From positions 1 to 64,000 of the forward strand of contig UQBE01000001.1 of the NCBI GenBank assembly GCA_900539155.1: a stretch of DNA of 64,000 bases, given 5' to 3'. The notes beneath the pieces are model-generated. The model was not told the DNA's origin and searched no databases. It saw only the letters and a program-made list of their open reading frames with translations. Source of the stretch: an uncultured Porphyromonas sp. Its GTDB lineage: Bacteria; Bacteroidota; Bacteroidia; Bacteroidales; Porphyromonadaceae. Positions 1 through 8,754 of this stretch are shown in pieces. The number at the start of each line of letters is the position of its first letter. The first letter of the stretch is position 1. A program made the position numbers and the translations under genes.

Positions 1-90
1 TGATTCCTCCGAAGAATTTTTTCTTCCCCACGTGGAAAATAAAAATTCTCCACGTAGAGATTTCGAAATATCCACGTGGAAATCCGTTTT
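1..90 (+). repeat. Triple-hairpin CCACGTGG element, copy 1 (partial at window edge)
   Basis: This is the right half of the 174-bp repeat seen complete at 21925-22094, 37780-37953 and 60468-60641. It contains the end of the central hairpin (CCACGTGGAAAATAAAAA at about 28-45) and the third hairpin (about 48-80, arms around TTTCGAAA). The left half lies outside the window. As in the copy at 37780, it is followed by CCCCGACATAG and then by an ~81-bp inverted-repeat element. Seen directly by comparing copies; function unknown. Confidence 0.85.
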
Positions 91-170
91 CCCCGACATA
101 GGACCGTATTGATATGTAGTCGGGTCTAAATTATTTGTAACAAGCTGGCGTTAGATTTCTCTAGCTGAAC

Positions 171-251
171 TGATGCATTACAATCGCTCTGTCAGGAGCT
201 ACACATAGCGACCAGCGAGGAATAGGTGAGTTCATTATATATAATGCGTCA
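171..251. repeat. ~81-bp inverted-repeat element, copy A (uninterrupted)
   Basis: The ends TGATGCATTA and TAATGCGTCA are inverted repeats. The interior matches, with substitutions, the element at 37455-37752 (reverse orientation) and the one at 59619-59707. This copy has no insertion and so serves as the empty-site reference for the 175-bp MITE at 37471. The rest of the 1-415 stretch holds the CCACGTGG repeat, this element and a promoter; no gene was seen. Confidence 0.75.
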
Positions 252-276
252 GCCCTGACTAGGGACGATCGACTCC

Positions 277-306
277 TTGTCATCTCAAGATTTATTTGTA
301 CCTTTA
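277..306 (+). promoter_or_regulatory. Candidate promoter for the YtxH-like gene
   Basis: A TTG (277-279) is followed after 19 bases by TACCTTTA (299-306), close to the Bacteroidota TTTG/TAnnTTTG promoter form. It lies about 110 bases upstream of the 416 start. The last base of the -7 box departs from consensus. Confidence 0.45.
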
Positions 307-415
307 TGGTGTCGGGGTGAGTAGACCTCCCGTTCGCTTGAGTCTGAGCGTGCCCGAGTAAGCTCCTCCAGACGACTATATAAGATATATCACCAACTAA
401 AAAAACAGAATAGAT

Positions 416-739
416 ATGAACAACACAGGACGTATAGCACTCGGCATTGCACTAGGAGCTGCCATAGGGGCAGCTATCACTTACCTCTCCGATCGCGACA
501 AGCGCGAGCGTCTCTACGACGACTTCAACACGACTGCTGACCGTACGCGCGACACACTCGTAGAGGGTTACTATGACGCAAAGGACAAGTTCGAGACATA
601 TCGCGACAAGCTTATGAAGCGCGGCGAGCACCTAGCAGAGGATCTCGAGGAGGACTTTGAGGATACAGTCGAGAAAGCTAAGGAAACCGTCGGCAAGGCT
701 AAGGAGACTGTCAACGAGGCTAAGAAGGCTGTCAAGTAG
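416..739 (+). CDS. YtxH-like small envelope protein
   Basis: A 107-residue protein with a Gly/Ala-rich hydrophobic segment at about residues 7-24 (ALGIALGAAIGAAITYL), then a highly charged helical region ending in Lys/Glu repeats of the KAKETV type (about 85-107). This layout, one N-terminal membrane or glycine-zipper segment plus an amphipathic tail, is typical of the YtxH family, which is often linked to general stress but has no defined biochemical role. It is followed by a holin-like gene (914) and a basic protein (1364), a grouping that suggests envelope maintenance. The family call rests on composition and layout; the function is inferred. Confidence 0.7.
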   Translation: MNNTGRIALGIALGAAIGAAITYLSDRDKRERLYDDFNTTADRTRDTLVEGYYDAKDKFETYRDKLMKRGEHLAEDLEEDFEDTVEKAKETVGKAKETVNEAKKAVK

Positions 740-913
740 CTTTTCTCCCCAGCCCCTACACCCTTGAGCTATATAACTCAATAGGTCTTGTGAAGGGTAG
801 CATGCACATCTAGTGAGCGTGGCGCAGAGTCGCTCTCGACTGGGTGCGCCTGCTACCCTCTACATCTTAACGCGTGGCACGAGCCACCTTACCACTATCT
901 GACACCATTCGCT

Positions 914-1348
914 ATGCAAGACTTCAATACATCTCGCTTTATCCATCACACCAAGGAGTATCTGAAGGCGGTCACGCGTCGGACGCTCTACTCTAGTACC
1001 GATGCTGGTATGAAGGTCGCGGGCAATCTCCTCGCACTCCTCATTGTGGTATCGATACTCCCCTTTATGATGCTCTTGCTGCTCATAGCAGGTGTGTGTG
1101 GTATCAACGCCTGGCTGGAACTCGGCTGGGGCTGGAGCTTTCTCATAGGAGCGGGCGTCTTACTACTACTAGTCGTTTGTCTCTTACTACTACGCAAGGC
1201 AATCGTCCGAGCCTTCTGCTCCTTTACCTACAGACGGATACACCCCGCTCTGACGAAAATTGATGACAAGCTACGTCCGGAGCCTGATTCCTCTGGAGAG
1301 CAGGATGAGCGTGCCATCATACCATCTACCGAAGACCCTTTAAGCTAA
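914..1348 (+). CDS. Putative holin-superfamily membrane protein (Phage_holin_3_6-like)
   Basis: A 144-residue protein. A short N-terminal cytoplasmic helix is followed by two strongly hydrophobic segments at about residues 36-60 and 69-93, with a charged C-terminal tail of about 45 residues. The two-helix hairpin and the position just after a YtxH-like gene fit the 'phage holin family' proteins that are chromosomal in many Gram-negatives and are not phage lysis proteins. No phage genes are nearby. The gap from 740 to 913 holds a weak inverted repeat (AGGGTAGCA and TGCTACCCT) that may end the upstream transcript. The family is moderately supported and the role unknown. Confidence 0.55.
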   Translation: MQDFNTSRFIHHTKEYLKAVTRRTLYSSTDAGMKVAGNLLALLIVVSILPFMMLLLLIAGVCGINAWLELGWGWSFLIGAGVLLLLVVCLLLLRKAIVRAFCSFTYRRIHPALTKIDDKLRPEPDSSGEQDERAIIPSTEDPLS

Positions 1349-1363
1349 TCTTGACTGTCTAAC

Positions 1364-1810
1364 ATGAAGAATAGAGTATCATACAAGGAGTTCCAGAGAC
1401 GTCAGAAACTAGCAGAGGCGGATTATCAAATCGCCGAGCGTGTCTGGCAGAGAGATATCCAGTATATCAAGCAGCAAGGTGTCAAGAAGACGCTTATCGA
1501 CGAGGTCAAAGAGCAGGTAGCTCCTCCTGACTCACTACTAGGTCGTCTCATCAACCCCTCGAAGCGAAAGAAGAGAGGTAAGAAGTCTTTCTTTAATCGA
1601 CTGCTGGGGAGTGCTAGCCTCCCCACCTACGACTCGCTGACGCAGGGAGGCGGTCAGTCAGCCTCGGACAGTAGCTCTAATGGCCCTATGCAACGAGCTA
1701 TCAATGCAGGACTAGCACTTGCTAAGCCTATCTTGTGGACCGTGGGGCTAGGTATGGCAAAGGGTTACCTGCGTCGTAAGTTCAAACCGCTACGCTTCTT
1801 CATTCGCTAG
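1364..1810 (+). CDS. Hypothetical basic protein
   Basis: A 148-residue Lys/Arg-rich protein beginning 15 bases after the holin-like gene, so probably co-transcribed with it. The N-terminal half (about 1-60) is predicted helical and highly charged, with a run of basic residues near 65-72. A Ser/Gly/Gln-rich linker follows (about 95-108), then one moderately hydrophobic stretch (about 112-132) before a basic C-terminus. No catalytic motif was recognised. The layout could suit a peripheral or single-pass membrane protein working with the two genes before it. It is real on the basis of length, codon usage and operon position; function unknown. Confidence 0.6.
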   Translation: MKNRVSYKEFQRRQKLAEADYQIAERVWQRDIQYIKQQGVKKTLIDEVKEQVAPPDSLLGRLINPSKRKKRGKKSFFNRLLGSASLPTYDSLTQGGGQSASDSSSNGPMQRAINAGLALAKPILWTVGLGMAKGYLRRKFKPLRFFIR

Positions 1811-1902
1811 GGCTTCTTGTGTCTCGGACGCTCCTCGTGCGGAGAGCTGTATGAGCGATGCTGTCCAGGAGTCATCAGAGAGACGCTAACCGTTTATTTC
1901 AC

Positions 1903-1910
1903 TATCTTTG
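1903..1910 (+). promoter_or_regulatory. Candidate -7 box of the TolC operon
   Basis: TATCTTTG matches the Bacteroidota -7 consensus TAnnTTTG and lies 75 bases before the 1985 start. No clear TTTG box at the -33 spacing was seen. Confidence 0.45.
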
Positions 1911-1984
1911 CGAGGTGTAGAGACCGAGGGGCAGGGACCTTCGCACTACACCTCTGTCTCTTATTGACTTAAGCCTTTCTTGGT

Positions 1985-2680
1985 ATGACACTTACTCGTA
2001 GATATTTTCTGTCTGTCCTGATGGCGTTATTTTGTCTCCCCCTCGTATCACAAGAGCGTGGCGAGATAGAGCAGCGCTACGAGGCTATCATCGAGCGTCC
2101 TATGGGGGTAGCTCCCGCCATTAGCGACTCGGCGTGGGGGCAGCTAGTACAGAAAGCTCTCGACGCACCCGACTCCACGGTCTCTCTGCAGACTAAGTCG
2201 ACGGCTTCTCTGCAGATGCGCCTAGACAGAGAGCGGGTTTCCTGTGTCGTCTCTGTCTCAGGCTTAGTCACCTACGAGCTCCTACTCGCTCCGTGGCGCA
2301 TACAAGGCGAGCAGCCGCTTCTACAGATTACAACGCTCGAGCGCCCATACCGTGTGAGCCAGCTGACAGCTTATCTGCCGAAGTTGGACAAGCCCTGGGA
2401 GCTCGCTCCTAGCATCTCGGGTACGGAGTGGCTTCTCCCGAAGTCGGAGCGCCAGCTCTCTGCGGAGATCTCTGAGGCTCTCCAGTCTCAAATAGCACGA
2501 ATGCCTCTCGTACTAACCTTTGCCACGGAGCAGGGCCGACGGGAGGTGAGGCTTAGCGTCACCCCTTCGCTAGAGGGCTGGACGACGAGAGAGGAGTGTG
2601 AACGTATAGAGCAAATCATTAGCACATCGCCCCTAGACTACCAACTGACGCGACGGGGCGTATTGAAAAGAGTCAAGTAA
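1985..2680 (+). CDS. Hypothetical exported protein, first gene of the TolC operon
   Basis: A 231-residue protein with an N-terminal signal-like stretch (residues about 1-23, RR then LSVLMALFCLPLVS). The remainder is soluble with alternating hydrophobic and polar residues, suggesting a beta-rich periplasmic domain. No known motif was recognised. The next gene starts 6 bases after its stop and a TolC-type gene follows, so the three probably form one transcript for an envelope function. The role in export is inferred from context only. Confidence 0.6.
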   Translation: MTLTRRYFLSVLMALFCLPLVSQERGEIEQRYEAIIERPMGVAPAISDSAWGQLVQKALDAPDSTVSLQTKSTASLQMRLDRERVSCVVSVSGLVTYELLLAPWRIQGEQPLLQITTLERPYRVSQLTAYLPKLDKPWELAPSISGTEWLLPKSERQLSAEISEALQSQIARMPLVLTFATEQGRREVRLSVTPSLEGWTTREECERIEQIISTSPLDYQLTRRGVLKRVK

Positions 2681-2686
2681 AATCTC

Positions 2687-3607
2687 ATGGCTAGAGTAGA
2701 TAACAAGCAGACTAAGTACATCATCGCAGGAGCAGCTCTCATAGTGCTGCTCGTCATTGTGAGCGCATGGATCTATATAAGGCGCGAACGCCACCAGATG
2801 CAGAGTGAGCAGAGTGAACTGGTGGAGATGGAAAAGCAGCGTATGCAACAAGAGCTGGACGAACTAGCGGAGCAGTATCAGCTGCAGTACGACAAGCTCG
2901 TCTCAGCCTCTGGTGAGACGAGTATGACTTTCAACGATGACAACCTGCTGGCTCAGCTCGAGAGCGAGCAGCAGCGTGTGGTACAGCTTAGTCAAGAGCT
3001 AGCAAGTGTCAAGGCGACGAGCGCAAAGCGTATCAGCGAGCTGACGGGTGAGATTAATACGCTCAGAGCATTGCTCCGTAGCTACATCGTACAGATTGAT
3101 TCGCTTCATGCGACCAATGAGCGGCTTGTTGCCGAGAATCAGCAGGTTCGTGAGGACTACTCTCGTGTCAGTAGCGAAGCATCTCGCCTCTCCGAGGAGA
3201 AGGCTGCTCTATCTAGTCAGGTGGCTATAGCGGCCCGTCTAGACCTAGCGGGGCTTACAGTCTCACCGCTCAACGGACGGGGCAAGCGAACCACACGCAT
3301 TGATAAGGTAGAGACGCTCGCTATCTCCTTTACGATTAAAAAGAATGTCACCGCTCCCGTCGGCAACAAAGCGATCTACGTACGTATCCTCAACCCAAAC
3401 GATATGCCGATGAGTGGCGAGGGAGGTTCCTTTAGCTTCGAGGGACAAACTCTTCAAGCGACAGCCGCCAAGAGTATTGAGTACACCGGCGAGGACACGC
3501 CCGTGACTATCTATTGTCAGATTACCCAAGCGCTCCTCTCGGGGAGCTACCGTGCAGACGTTTTTGCCGATGGACATCGCATCGGACACACCACCTTTAC
3601 CTTATGA
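2687..3607 (+). CDS. Membrane-anchored coiled-coil protein
   Basis: A 306-residue protein. A single transmembrane segment lies at about residues 11-29 (IIAGAALIVLLVIVSAWIYI). A long Gln/Glu/Leu-rich heptad region follows (about 35-185) that should form an extended periplasmic coiled coil. A C-terminal ~110-residue globular domain is rich in beta-type sequence. The architecture resembles adaptor-like envelope proteins, but no lipoyl/barrel motif of classic membrane fusion proteins was recognised. Its stop codon overlaps the start of the TolC gene (ATGA at 3604-3607), implying translational coupling and perhaps a shared complex. Function is inferred. Confidence 0.65.
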   Translation: MARVDNKQTKYIIAGAALIVLLVIVSAWIYIRRERHQMQSEQSELVEMEKQRMQQELDELAEQYQLQYDKLVSASGETSMTFNDDNLLAQLESEQQRVVQLSQELASVKATSAKRISELTGEINTLRALLRSYIVQIDSLHATNERLVAENQQVREDYSRVSSEASRLSEEKAALSSQVAIAARLDLAGLTVSPLNGRGKRTTRIDKVETLAISFTIKKNVTAPVGNKAIYVRILNPNDMPMSGEGGSFSFEGQTLQATAAKSIEYTGEDTPVTIYCQITQALLSGSYRADVFADGHRIGHTTFTL

Positions 3608-5025
3608 TGAAAGCTCTATCGACACCCCTACGAGGACTACTCGCACTCGTCCTCAGTTGCACACTCACTGGCTCCCTCTATGCACAGACGGAGCCTCTCA
3701 AACTATCACTACACGACTGCTTCCGCTACCACCGAGAGAGCCCCGTACCATCGGCACAGCTAGAAGCACAGCGACAAGCAGCCCACGCCACACGGCTCAA
3801 AGCTCAGAGCAACTTCTTCCCGCAAGTCTCTCTCTCAGGCGGATGGCTCTACACACCAGCCAAGCTTAAGCCCTTCTCCGTCGACCTCTCCTCCTGGCTT
3901 CCACCCATGCAGATGCCCAACCTACCAGGAGTGCCTTCTCTAAGCGAAGCGCAGTCTTGGCTCGACGACAAGATGAGCCTTGAGCTAGGTCACATCCTCT
4001 ACGGCTCTCTCTCGCTACGTCAGCCCATCTTCGCCGGTGGACGCATCTACAACGGCGTACGCCTAGCGCAGATCGGCGAGCAAGCAGCCGAGTACCAGTG
4101 GACCATCCAGCAGCGTGGCGAGGAGGAGCAGATCGCCAAGACCTATTGGCAGGCAGTACAGCTACAGGAGCAGCTCAAGGCGATTACGCAGTTCAACGAC
4201 ATGCTAGACAAAACGCTCGCTGACGTCTCAGCTATGAAGGAACAAGGAGTCGTAGCTGATCGTGAGGTGGTCTCCGTACGAGTCAACCGCAACAACGCCA
4301 AGCTCCAGGAGGGCAAGCTACGAGAGGGCTTGCAGGCACTGCTCATCCTACTCAAGCATCAGTGCCGTATTCCAGCGGAGCAAGCCATAGAGCTTACTCC
4401 CGACTTCACGCTCGCCAGCCAGCAACCGATCGATCCATGCCAACCCAAGCTATACAGCACGGTCAATCCGATGGAGCGTGTCGAGCTCAAGGCTGCCAAT
4501 CTAGCTGTCGAGGCGGAGCAGCAACGCGCTAATATGGCTCTCGGCGAGATGCTCCCCGAGGTAGGCTTTACGGCACAGCTACTCACCATGTCGCCCAATC
4601 CTATGGATGGCTTTAAGAAGCAGTTTGGCTCTACGTGGATGGTCGGTGTAGCCGTTCAGATTCCCATCACCGGCATCTACCAAGGCTTGCAGAGTCGCTC
4701 GGCCGCACTTGCCAGCCAGCAGGTACGTCAGCTAGAGCTACAAGACGCTGAGCGTGCCATCCAGATGCAAAACGAGCAAGCCTCACGGCAACTCACCGAG
4801 GCACTCGCACGCTACGCCGAGACGGAGCAAATCCGCACCGACGCACAGCTCAACCTCGACCTCTCGACCGAGGGACACAAGGAGGGCGTCGTCACACTCG
4901 AGACACTCTCGCTAGCACAGCGCAACTGGCTCGAGTCGGAGATGCAGTACATCGAGACCTTCGTCGCCGTACGCCTAGCGCAGGTCGCTGTCAATGTCGC
5001 CACCGGACAAGAGATAGACCTCTAG
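3604..5025 (+). CDS. TolC-family outer membrane efflux protein
   Basis: An outer membrane channel of the TolC/OEP family, about 473 residues from the chosen start. The start at 3604 overlaps the previous stop (ATGA) and puts the signal peptide first (MMKALSTPLRGLLALVLSC... cleaved near LYAQ); the open frame extends 30 codons further upstream but that part reads through the preceding gene. Two repeated OEP halves with long helical stretches (AEYQWTIQQRGEEEQIAKTY; ALARYAETEQIRTDAQLNLD) are visible. No inner membrane pump is in the window; the two genes upstream are the likely partners. Transport substrate unknown. Confidence 0.88.
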   Translation: MMKALSTPLRGLLALVLSCTLTGSLYAQTEPLKLSLHDCFRYHRESPVPSAQLEAQRQAAHATRLKAQSNFFPQVSLSGGWLYTPAKLKPFSVDLSSWLPPMQMPNLPGVPSLSEAQSWLDDKMSLELGHILYGSLSLRQPIFAGGRIYNGVRLAQIGEQAAEYQWTIQQRGEEEQIAKTYWQAVQLQEQLKAITQFNDMLDKTLADVSAMKEQGVVADREVVSVRVNRNNAKLQEGKLREGLQALLILLKHQCRIPAEQAIELTPDFTLASQQPIDPCQPKLYSTVNPMERVELKAANLAVEAEQQRANMALGEMLPEVGFTAQLLTMSPNPMDGFKKQFGSTWMVGVAVQIPITGIYQGLQSRSAALASQQVRQLELQDAERAIQMQNEQASRQLTEALARYAETEQIRTDAQLNLDLSTEGHKEGVVTLETLSLAQRNWLESEMQYIETFVAVRLAQVAVNVATGQEIDL

Positions 5026-5080
5026 CAGTCAAAGGAGCGCAGGCGACTTTCCTGCACATTTCCCTACCATCCTTACACAC

Positions 5081-5124
5081 TCAGTGGTCACAAGAGGCGC
5101 TAGATACGCTCTTGTGACCACTGA
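5081..5124. terminator. Bidirectional hairpin between the convergent TolC and fumarase genes
   Basis: Perfect 16-bp arms (TCAGTGGTCACAAGAG at 5081-5096 and its complement at 5109-5124) with a 12-base loop, lying between two convergent stop codons. Confidence 0.8.
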
Positions 5125-5155
5125 TGGTTGAGGAGACTACGGTTTGTCTCTGTAG

Positions 5156-6802
5156 CTATTTCTGTAGCGCGCAGTTTGCGCACTGTCTGATTTGCTGGAA
5201 GAAGTCGTTGCCTTTGTCGTCAACTAAGATGAAAGCGGGGAAGTCCTCTACTTCAATACGCCAGATTGCTTCCATTCCCAGCTCGGGATACTCGAGGCAC
5301 TCGACATGCTTGATGCTTTCCTTCGCTAGTATAGCTGCGGGACCTCCGATGCTACCCAGATAGAAACCGCCGTGCGCTTTGCAGGCATCGGTGACCTGCT
5401 GACTGCGGTTGCCCTTAGCAATCATAACGAGGCTACCTCCGTGGCTCTGGAAGAGGTCTACGTAGGGATCCATACGTCCTGCCGTGGTAGGGCCAAAGGA
5501 GCCACTCGGCATTCCCTCGGGCGTCTTGGCGGGTCCTGCGTAGTAGATTGGGTGCTCCTTAATGTATTGGGGTAGCTCCTCACCACGATCGAGACGCTCC
5601 TTGAGCTTGGCGTGAGCTATATCACGCCCCACGACTATGGTGCCTGATAGAGAGAGACGCGTAGAGACAGGGTACTGGCTCAGTTGCTTGCGTATCTCGT
5701 CCATTGGGCGGTTGAGGTCGACCTTAACGACCTCGCCCTCGGTGCCGTGGCGCATCGACTCGGGGATGAGTCGTGCGGGGTGCTTCTCCAGTCGCTCTAT
5801 CCACAGTCCATCCTTATTGATCTTAGCTCGTACGTTGCGGTCTGCTGAGCAGCTTACTCCCAGCCCGACGGGACAGGAAGCTCCATGGCGTGGCATACGG
5901 ATGACTCGTATGTCGTGGGCGAAGTATTTACCTCCGAACTGCGCTCCTAGACCAATCTCGTGAGTCGCCTCAAGGAGTCGCTGCTCCATCTCTAGATCTC
6001 GGAAAGCATGCCCCAGCTCGTTGCCCTCGGTGGGTAGCTCGTCGTAGTACTTGGCACTGGCGAGCTTGACAGTCTTGAGGTTTGCCTCTGCCGAGGTGCC
6101 GCCTATGACAAAGGCTATATGATAAGGAGGACAAGCAGCAGTACCTAGCGAACGCATCTTATCAACTAGGAAAGGGAAGAGCCGCTCCTCCGTGAGGAGT
6201 GCTTTGGTCTCCTGATAGAGGTAAGTCTTATTGGCAGAGCCACCGCCCTTAGCGATAAAGAGGAACTTATACTCATCGCCCTCCGTCGCCATTAGGTCGA
6301 TTTGTGCGGGGAGGTTACAGCCCGTATTGACCTCTCGATACATATCGATGGGAGCATTTTGCGAGTATCGGAGGTTGTAGCGTGTGTAGGTGTCGTAGAC
6401 GCCGTGCGAGAGGTACTCCTCGTCGCAAGCCCCAGTCCATACGTTCTGTCCCTTCTTACCCAGTATGATGGCGGTACCCGTGTCTTGGCAGAAGGGGAGC
6501 TGTCCCAGAGCACTTACCTCGGCATTACGGAGGAAGGTGAGAGCGACAAACTTATCATTGTCCGACGCCTCTGGGTCGGATAGTATAGATGCGACCTGCT
6601 CCTGGTGGGCGGGACGCAGATAGAAGGCGACATCGTGCATAGCTCGCTCGGCAAGTATGCGCAGAGCCTCGGGGTCGACTTGGAGCATCTGGTGACCATT
6701 GCAGTCGACCGTGTGCACGTACTCGGAAGTGATTAACTCGTACTCAGTCTGATCGGGTCCTACGGGATACATCGGCTGGTACTGAAATGGTGGTGTGGGC
6801 AT
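5156..6802 (-). CDS. fumA/fumB-type: Fumarate hydratase, class I (iron-sulfur)
   Basis: A 548-residue single-chain class I fumarase, the full length of the E. coli FumA/FumB type, catalysing fumarate + water to (S)-malate with a 4Fe-4S cluster. Visible features are the cysteines in LPFCQDTG and TGCNLPAQ, the [15 protein letters not shown] segment, the [15 protein letters not shown] cysteine pair, and the C-terminal beta domain with [14 protein letters not shown]. The oxygen-sensitive enzyme class fits an anaerobe and links to aspA (24755) through fumarate. It is transcribed towards the TolC operon; a 185-bp gap with the glyA terminator lies upstream. No clear -7 box was seen for it. Confidence 0.93.
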   Translation of the reverse strand: MPTPPFQYQPMYPVGPDQTEYELITSEYVHTVDCNGHQMLQVDPEALRILAERAMHDVAFYLRPAHQEQVASILSDPEASDNDKFVALTFLRNAEVSALGQLPFCQDTGTAIILGKKGQNVWTGACDEEYLSHGVYDTYTRYNLRYSQNAPIDMYREVNTGCNLPAQIDLMATEGDEYKFLFIAKGGGSANKTYLYQETKALLTEERLFPFLVDKMRSLGTAACPPYHIAFVIGGTSAEANLKTVKLASAKYYDELPTEGNELGHAFRDLEMEQRLLEATHEIGLGAQFGGKYFAHDIRVIRMPRHGASCPVGLGVSCSADRNVRAKINKDGLWIERLEKHPARLIPESMRHGTEGEVVKVDLNRPMDEIRKQLSQYPVSTRLSLSGTIVVGRDIAHAKLKERLDRGEELPQYIKEHPIYYAGPAKTPEGMPSGSFGPTTAGRMDPYVDLFQSHGGSLVMIAKGNRSQQVTDACKAHGGFYLGSIGGPAAILAKESIKHVECLEYPELGMEAIWRIEVEDFPAFILVDDKGNDFFQQIRQCANCALQK

Positions 6803-6885
6803 CTTTCTTGTGTCAGTTAAGTGTGTGTATAGAGAGCCTCATGACATAGCTCGTCATAGGCTCGAGTGGGGTAGGGAAAATAGTC

Positions 6886-6951
6886 AGAGACCGAACGCTG
6901 GGGGGCTGCTTCTTAGAGGTCTAAGCGTGCGTTCCCCGGCATTCGGTCTCT
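6886..6951 (-). terminator. Terminator hairpin after glyA
   Basis: Long imperfect arms (AGAGACCGAACGCTGGGG at 6886-6903 paired with CCCCGGCATTCGGTCTCT at 6934-6951), 37 bases downstream of the glyA stop on the minus strand. Confidence 0.7.
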
Positions 6952-6987
6952 ATTAGGTGGGAAGAGGTAATCTCTTCGACGGTTATC

Positions 6988-8268
6988 TTACCAAGCGAAG
7001 ATGGGCAGTGGAGACATCATCTCGTTGACCTCCTTGCGCACCTTAGCTATCTCATCTTCGTTCTCAGGGTCACGCAGTACGCGGTCTATGAGCTCGACGA
7101 TGTATGGCATCTTGTCCTCCTTGACACCGCGTGTCGTAATAGCCGGCGTACCGACACGGATACCAGAGGTCTGGAATGCGGAGCGTGAGTCAAAGGGTAC
7201 CATATTCTTATTGACCGTGATGTCGGCACGTACGAGAGCGTTCTCGGCTACCTTACCCGTTAGGTCGGGGTACTTAGAGCGTAGGTCGATGAGCAGGCAG
7301 TGATTGTCTGTACCGCCAGAGATACAGTTATAGCCCATCTTGACGAAGGCCTCACCAAGTGCCTTAGCATTCTTCATCACCTGCGTCTGATACTCCTTGA
7401 ATGAAGGATCAAGAGCCTCGCCAAAAGCGACAGCCTTAGCAGCGATGACATGCTCTAGTGGACCGCCCTGGATGCCGGGGAAGACCGCAGAGTTGAGTAG
7501 CTGAGACATCATCTTGACAACGCCCTTTGGTGTCTTGAGACCCCAAGGATTCTCAAAGTCCTTACCCATGAGGATGATACCCCCGCGAGGACCTCTGAGG
7601 GTCTTGTGCGTCGTAGAGGTGACGATGTGAGCGTACTTGACTGGGTTGTCGAGAAGACCTGCTGCGATAAGACCTGCTGGGTGTGCCATATCGACCATAA
7701 AGATAGCACCAATCTCGTCAGCTATCCTGCGGAATCGAGCGTAGTCCCACTCGCGGCAGTAAGCCGAGCCACCAGCGATGATGAGCTTAGGCTTGTGCTG
7801 ACGAGCTAGCTGCTCCATCTCGTCGTAGTCGACCATACCGGTCTCCTTGCTTACATTGTAACCGATGGGGTGGTAGAGCGTACCAGAGCTATTGACAGGC
7901 GAACCGTGTGAGAGGTGACCACCGTGGTCTAGGTTTAGACCCATGAAGGTGTCTCCAGGCTTGAGGCAGGTGAAGAGGACAGCCATGTTAGCCTGAGCGC
8001 CTGAGTGGGGCTGCACGTTGGCATACTCCGCGCCAAAGAGCTTCTTGATACGCTCTATAGCTAGGTTCTCAGACTTGTCCACTACCTCGCAGCCGCCGTA
8101 GTAACGCTTGCCAGGGTATCCCTCAGCGTACTTGTTAGTCATACAGCTACCCATAGCTTGCATGACCTGGTCGCTGACGAAGTTCTCAGAGGCAATCAGC
8201 TCGATGCCTTTTTGCTGGCGCTGATGCTCCTGTTCGATCAGATCAAAGATCTCTTGGTCTCTTTTCAT
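6988..8268 (-). CDS. glyA: Serine hydroxymethyltransferase
   Basis: A 426-residue PLP enzyme interconverting serine and glycine with transfer of the one-carbon unit to tetrahydrofolate. The PLP-lysine motif [13 protein letters not shown] and the N-terminal GCEVVD and QPHSGAQAN segments are all present, and the length matches the family. It is a single-gene unit: a terminator follows it and a -7 box (8363-8370) precedes it. With gcvP (52646) and lpdA (29997) in the same window it belongs to glycine/one-carbon metabolism. Confidence 0.97.
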   Translation of the reverse strand: MKRDQEIFDLIEQEHQRQQKGIELIASENFVSDQVMQAMGSCMTNKYAEGYPGKRYYGGCEVVDKSENLAIERIKKLFGAEYANVQPHSGAQANMAVLFTCLKPGDTFMGLNLDHGGHLSHGSPVNSSGTLYHPIGYNVSKETGMVDYDEMEQLARQHKPKLIIAGGSAYCREWDYARFRRIADEIGAIFMVDMAHPAGLIAAGLLDNPVKYAHIVTSTTHKTLRGPRGGIILMGKDFENPWGLKTPKGVVKMMSQLLNSAVFPGIQGGPLEHVIAAKAVAFGEALDPSFKEYQTQVMKNAKALGEAFVKMGYNCISGGTDNHCLLIDLRSKYPDLTGKVAENALVRADITVNKNMVPFDSRSAFQTSGIRVGTPAITTRGVKEDKMPYIVELIDRVLRDPENEDEIAKVRKEVNEMMSPLPIFAW

Positions 8269-8362
8269 TCTATGTGAAGTTTAATAAGTAAATCGTCAAA
8301 CTCTTCGTGTCTCCCTCCAGAAGCATCTATGGTCGCTCGCTGTGGCTCACACGATTCTCTCG

Positions 8363-8370
8363 CAAAGATA
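8363..8370 (-). promoter_or_regulatory. Candidate -7 box for glyA
   Basis: CAAAGATA on the plus strand reads TATCTTTG on the minus strand, a perfect TAnnTTTG match 95 bases upstream of the glyA start. A -33 TTTG is not clear. Confidence 0.5.
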
Positions 8371-8464
8371 ACAAGAATATCCGAAGTGGGGCAATGTTTC
8401 CGACGACGAAATGCAATTTCATCGACTGACGGGCTAATTTCTGCTTTGAGGTGCTGAGGAGTGA

Positions 8465-8504
8465 ATCTCCACGTGGAGATTTGAGATTTTCCACGTGGAT
8501 ATCC
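8465..8504 (-). repeat. Isolated hairpin module of the CCACGTGG element
   Basis: Two CCACGTGG palindromes separated by GAGATTTGAGATTTT, matching the first hairpin of the 174-bp element in the orientation seen at 37914-37953, without the other two hairpins. Confidence 0.7.
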
Positions 8505-8754
8505 TATTTTATAGTCTCAGCTGATTAGAATACGTCACCCTAAATCTTTCCTAGCACCTCAAAATAGATATTAGCCGACTGACAGCTATCAGGAAGTCCC
8601 CGAGGAGGAGTCAAGAGAGGCTTCACGAGAGATGTACGAATTCCTCTTGAGATGTCATTTGACTTCTCGGGAAGAGTGATTTCTTTCTTCTTGGGAAGTT
8701 TCTTTTGTCCTCAGCAGAAGGGGCGCGAGCTGGTTACATCAGAGGTCGTCTGAA

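Larger units (their letters stand above)
8269..8754. other. Intergenic region with repeat fragments
   Basis: 486 bases without a gene. It holds the glyA promoter, an isolated hairpin of the CCACGTGG repeat (8465-8504), and at about 8640-8700 a stretch (TCATTTGACTTCTCGGGAAG and what follows) resembling the centre of that repeat in diverged form. Open frames here are short and read through the neighbouring gene. Confidence 0.6.

Noticed and set aside
1..90. CCACGTGG repeats as a CRISPR array
   Set aside because: Units are hairpins with uneven spacing and conserved interiors, not equal repeats with unique spacers, and no cas genes are present.
914..1348. The holin-like gene as a sign of a prophage
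   Set aside because: No other phage gene is nearby, and this family is common as chromosomal membrane proteins.
3514..3603. A 30-codon upstream extension of the TolC gene
   Set aside because: It overlaps the previous gene and would bury the signal peptide.
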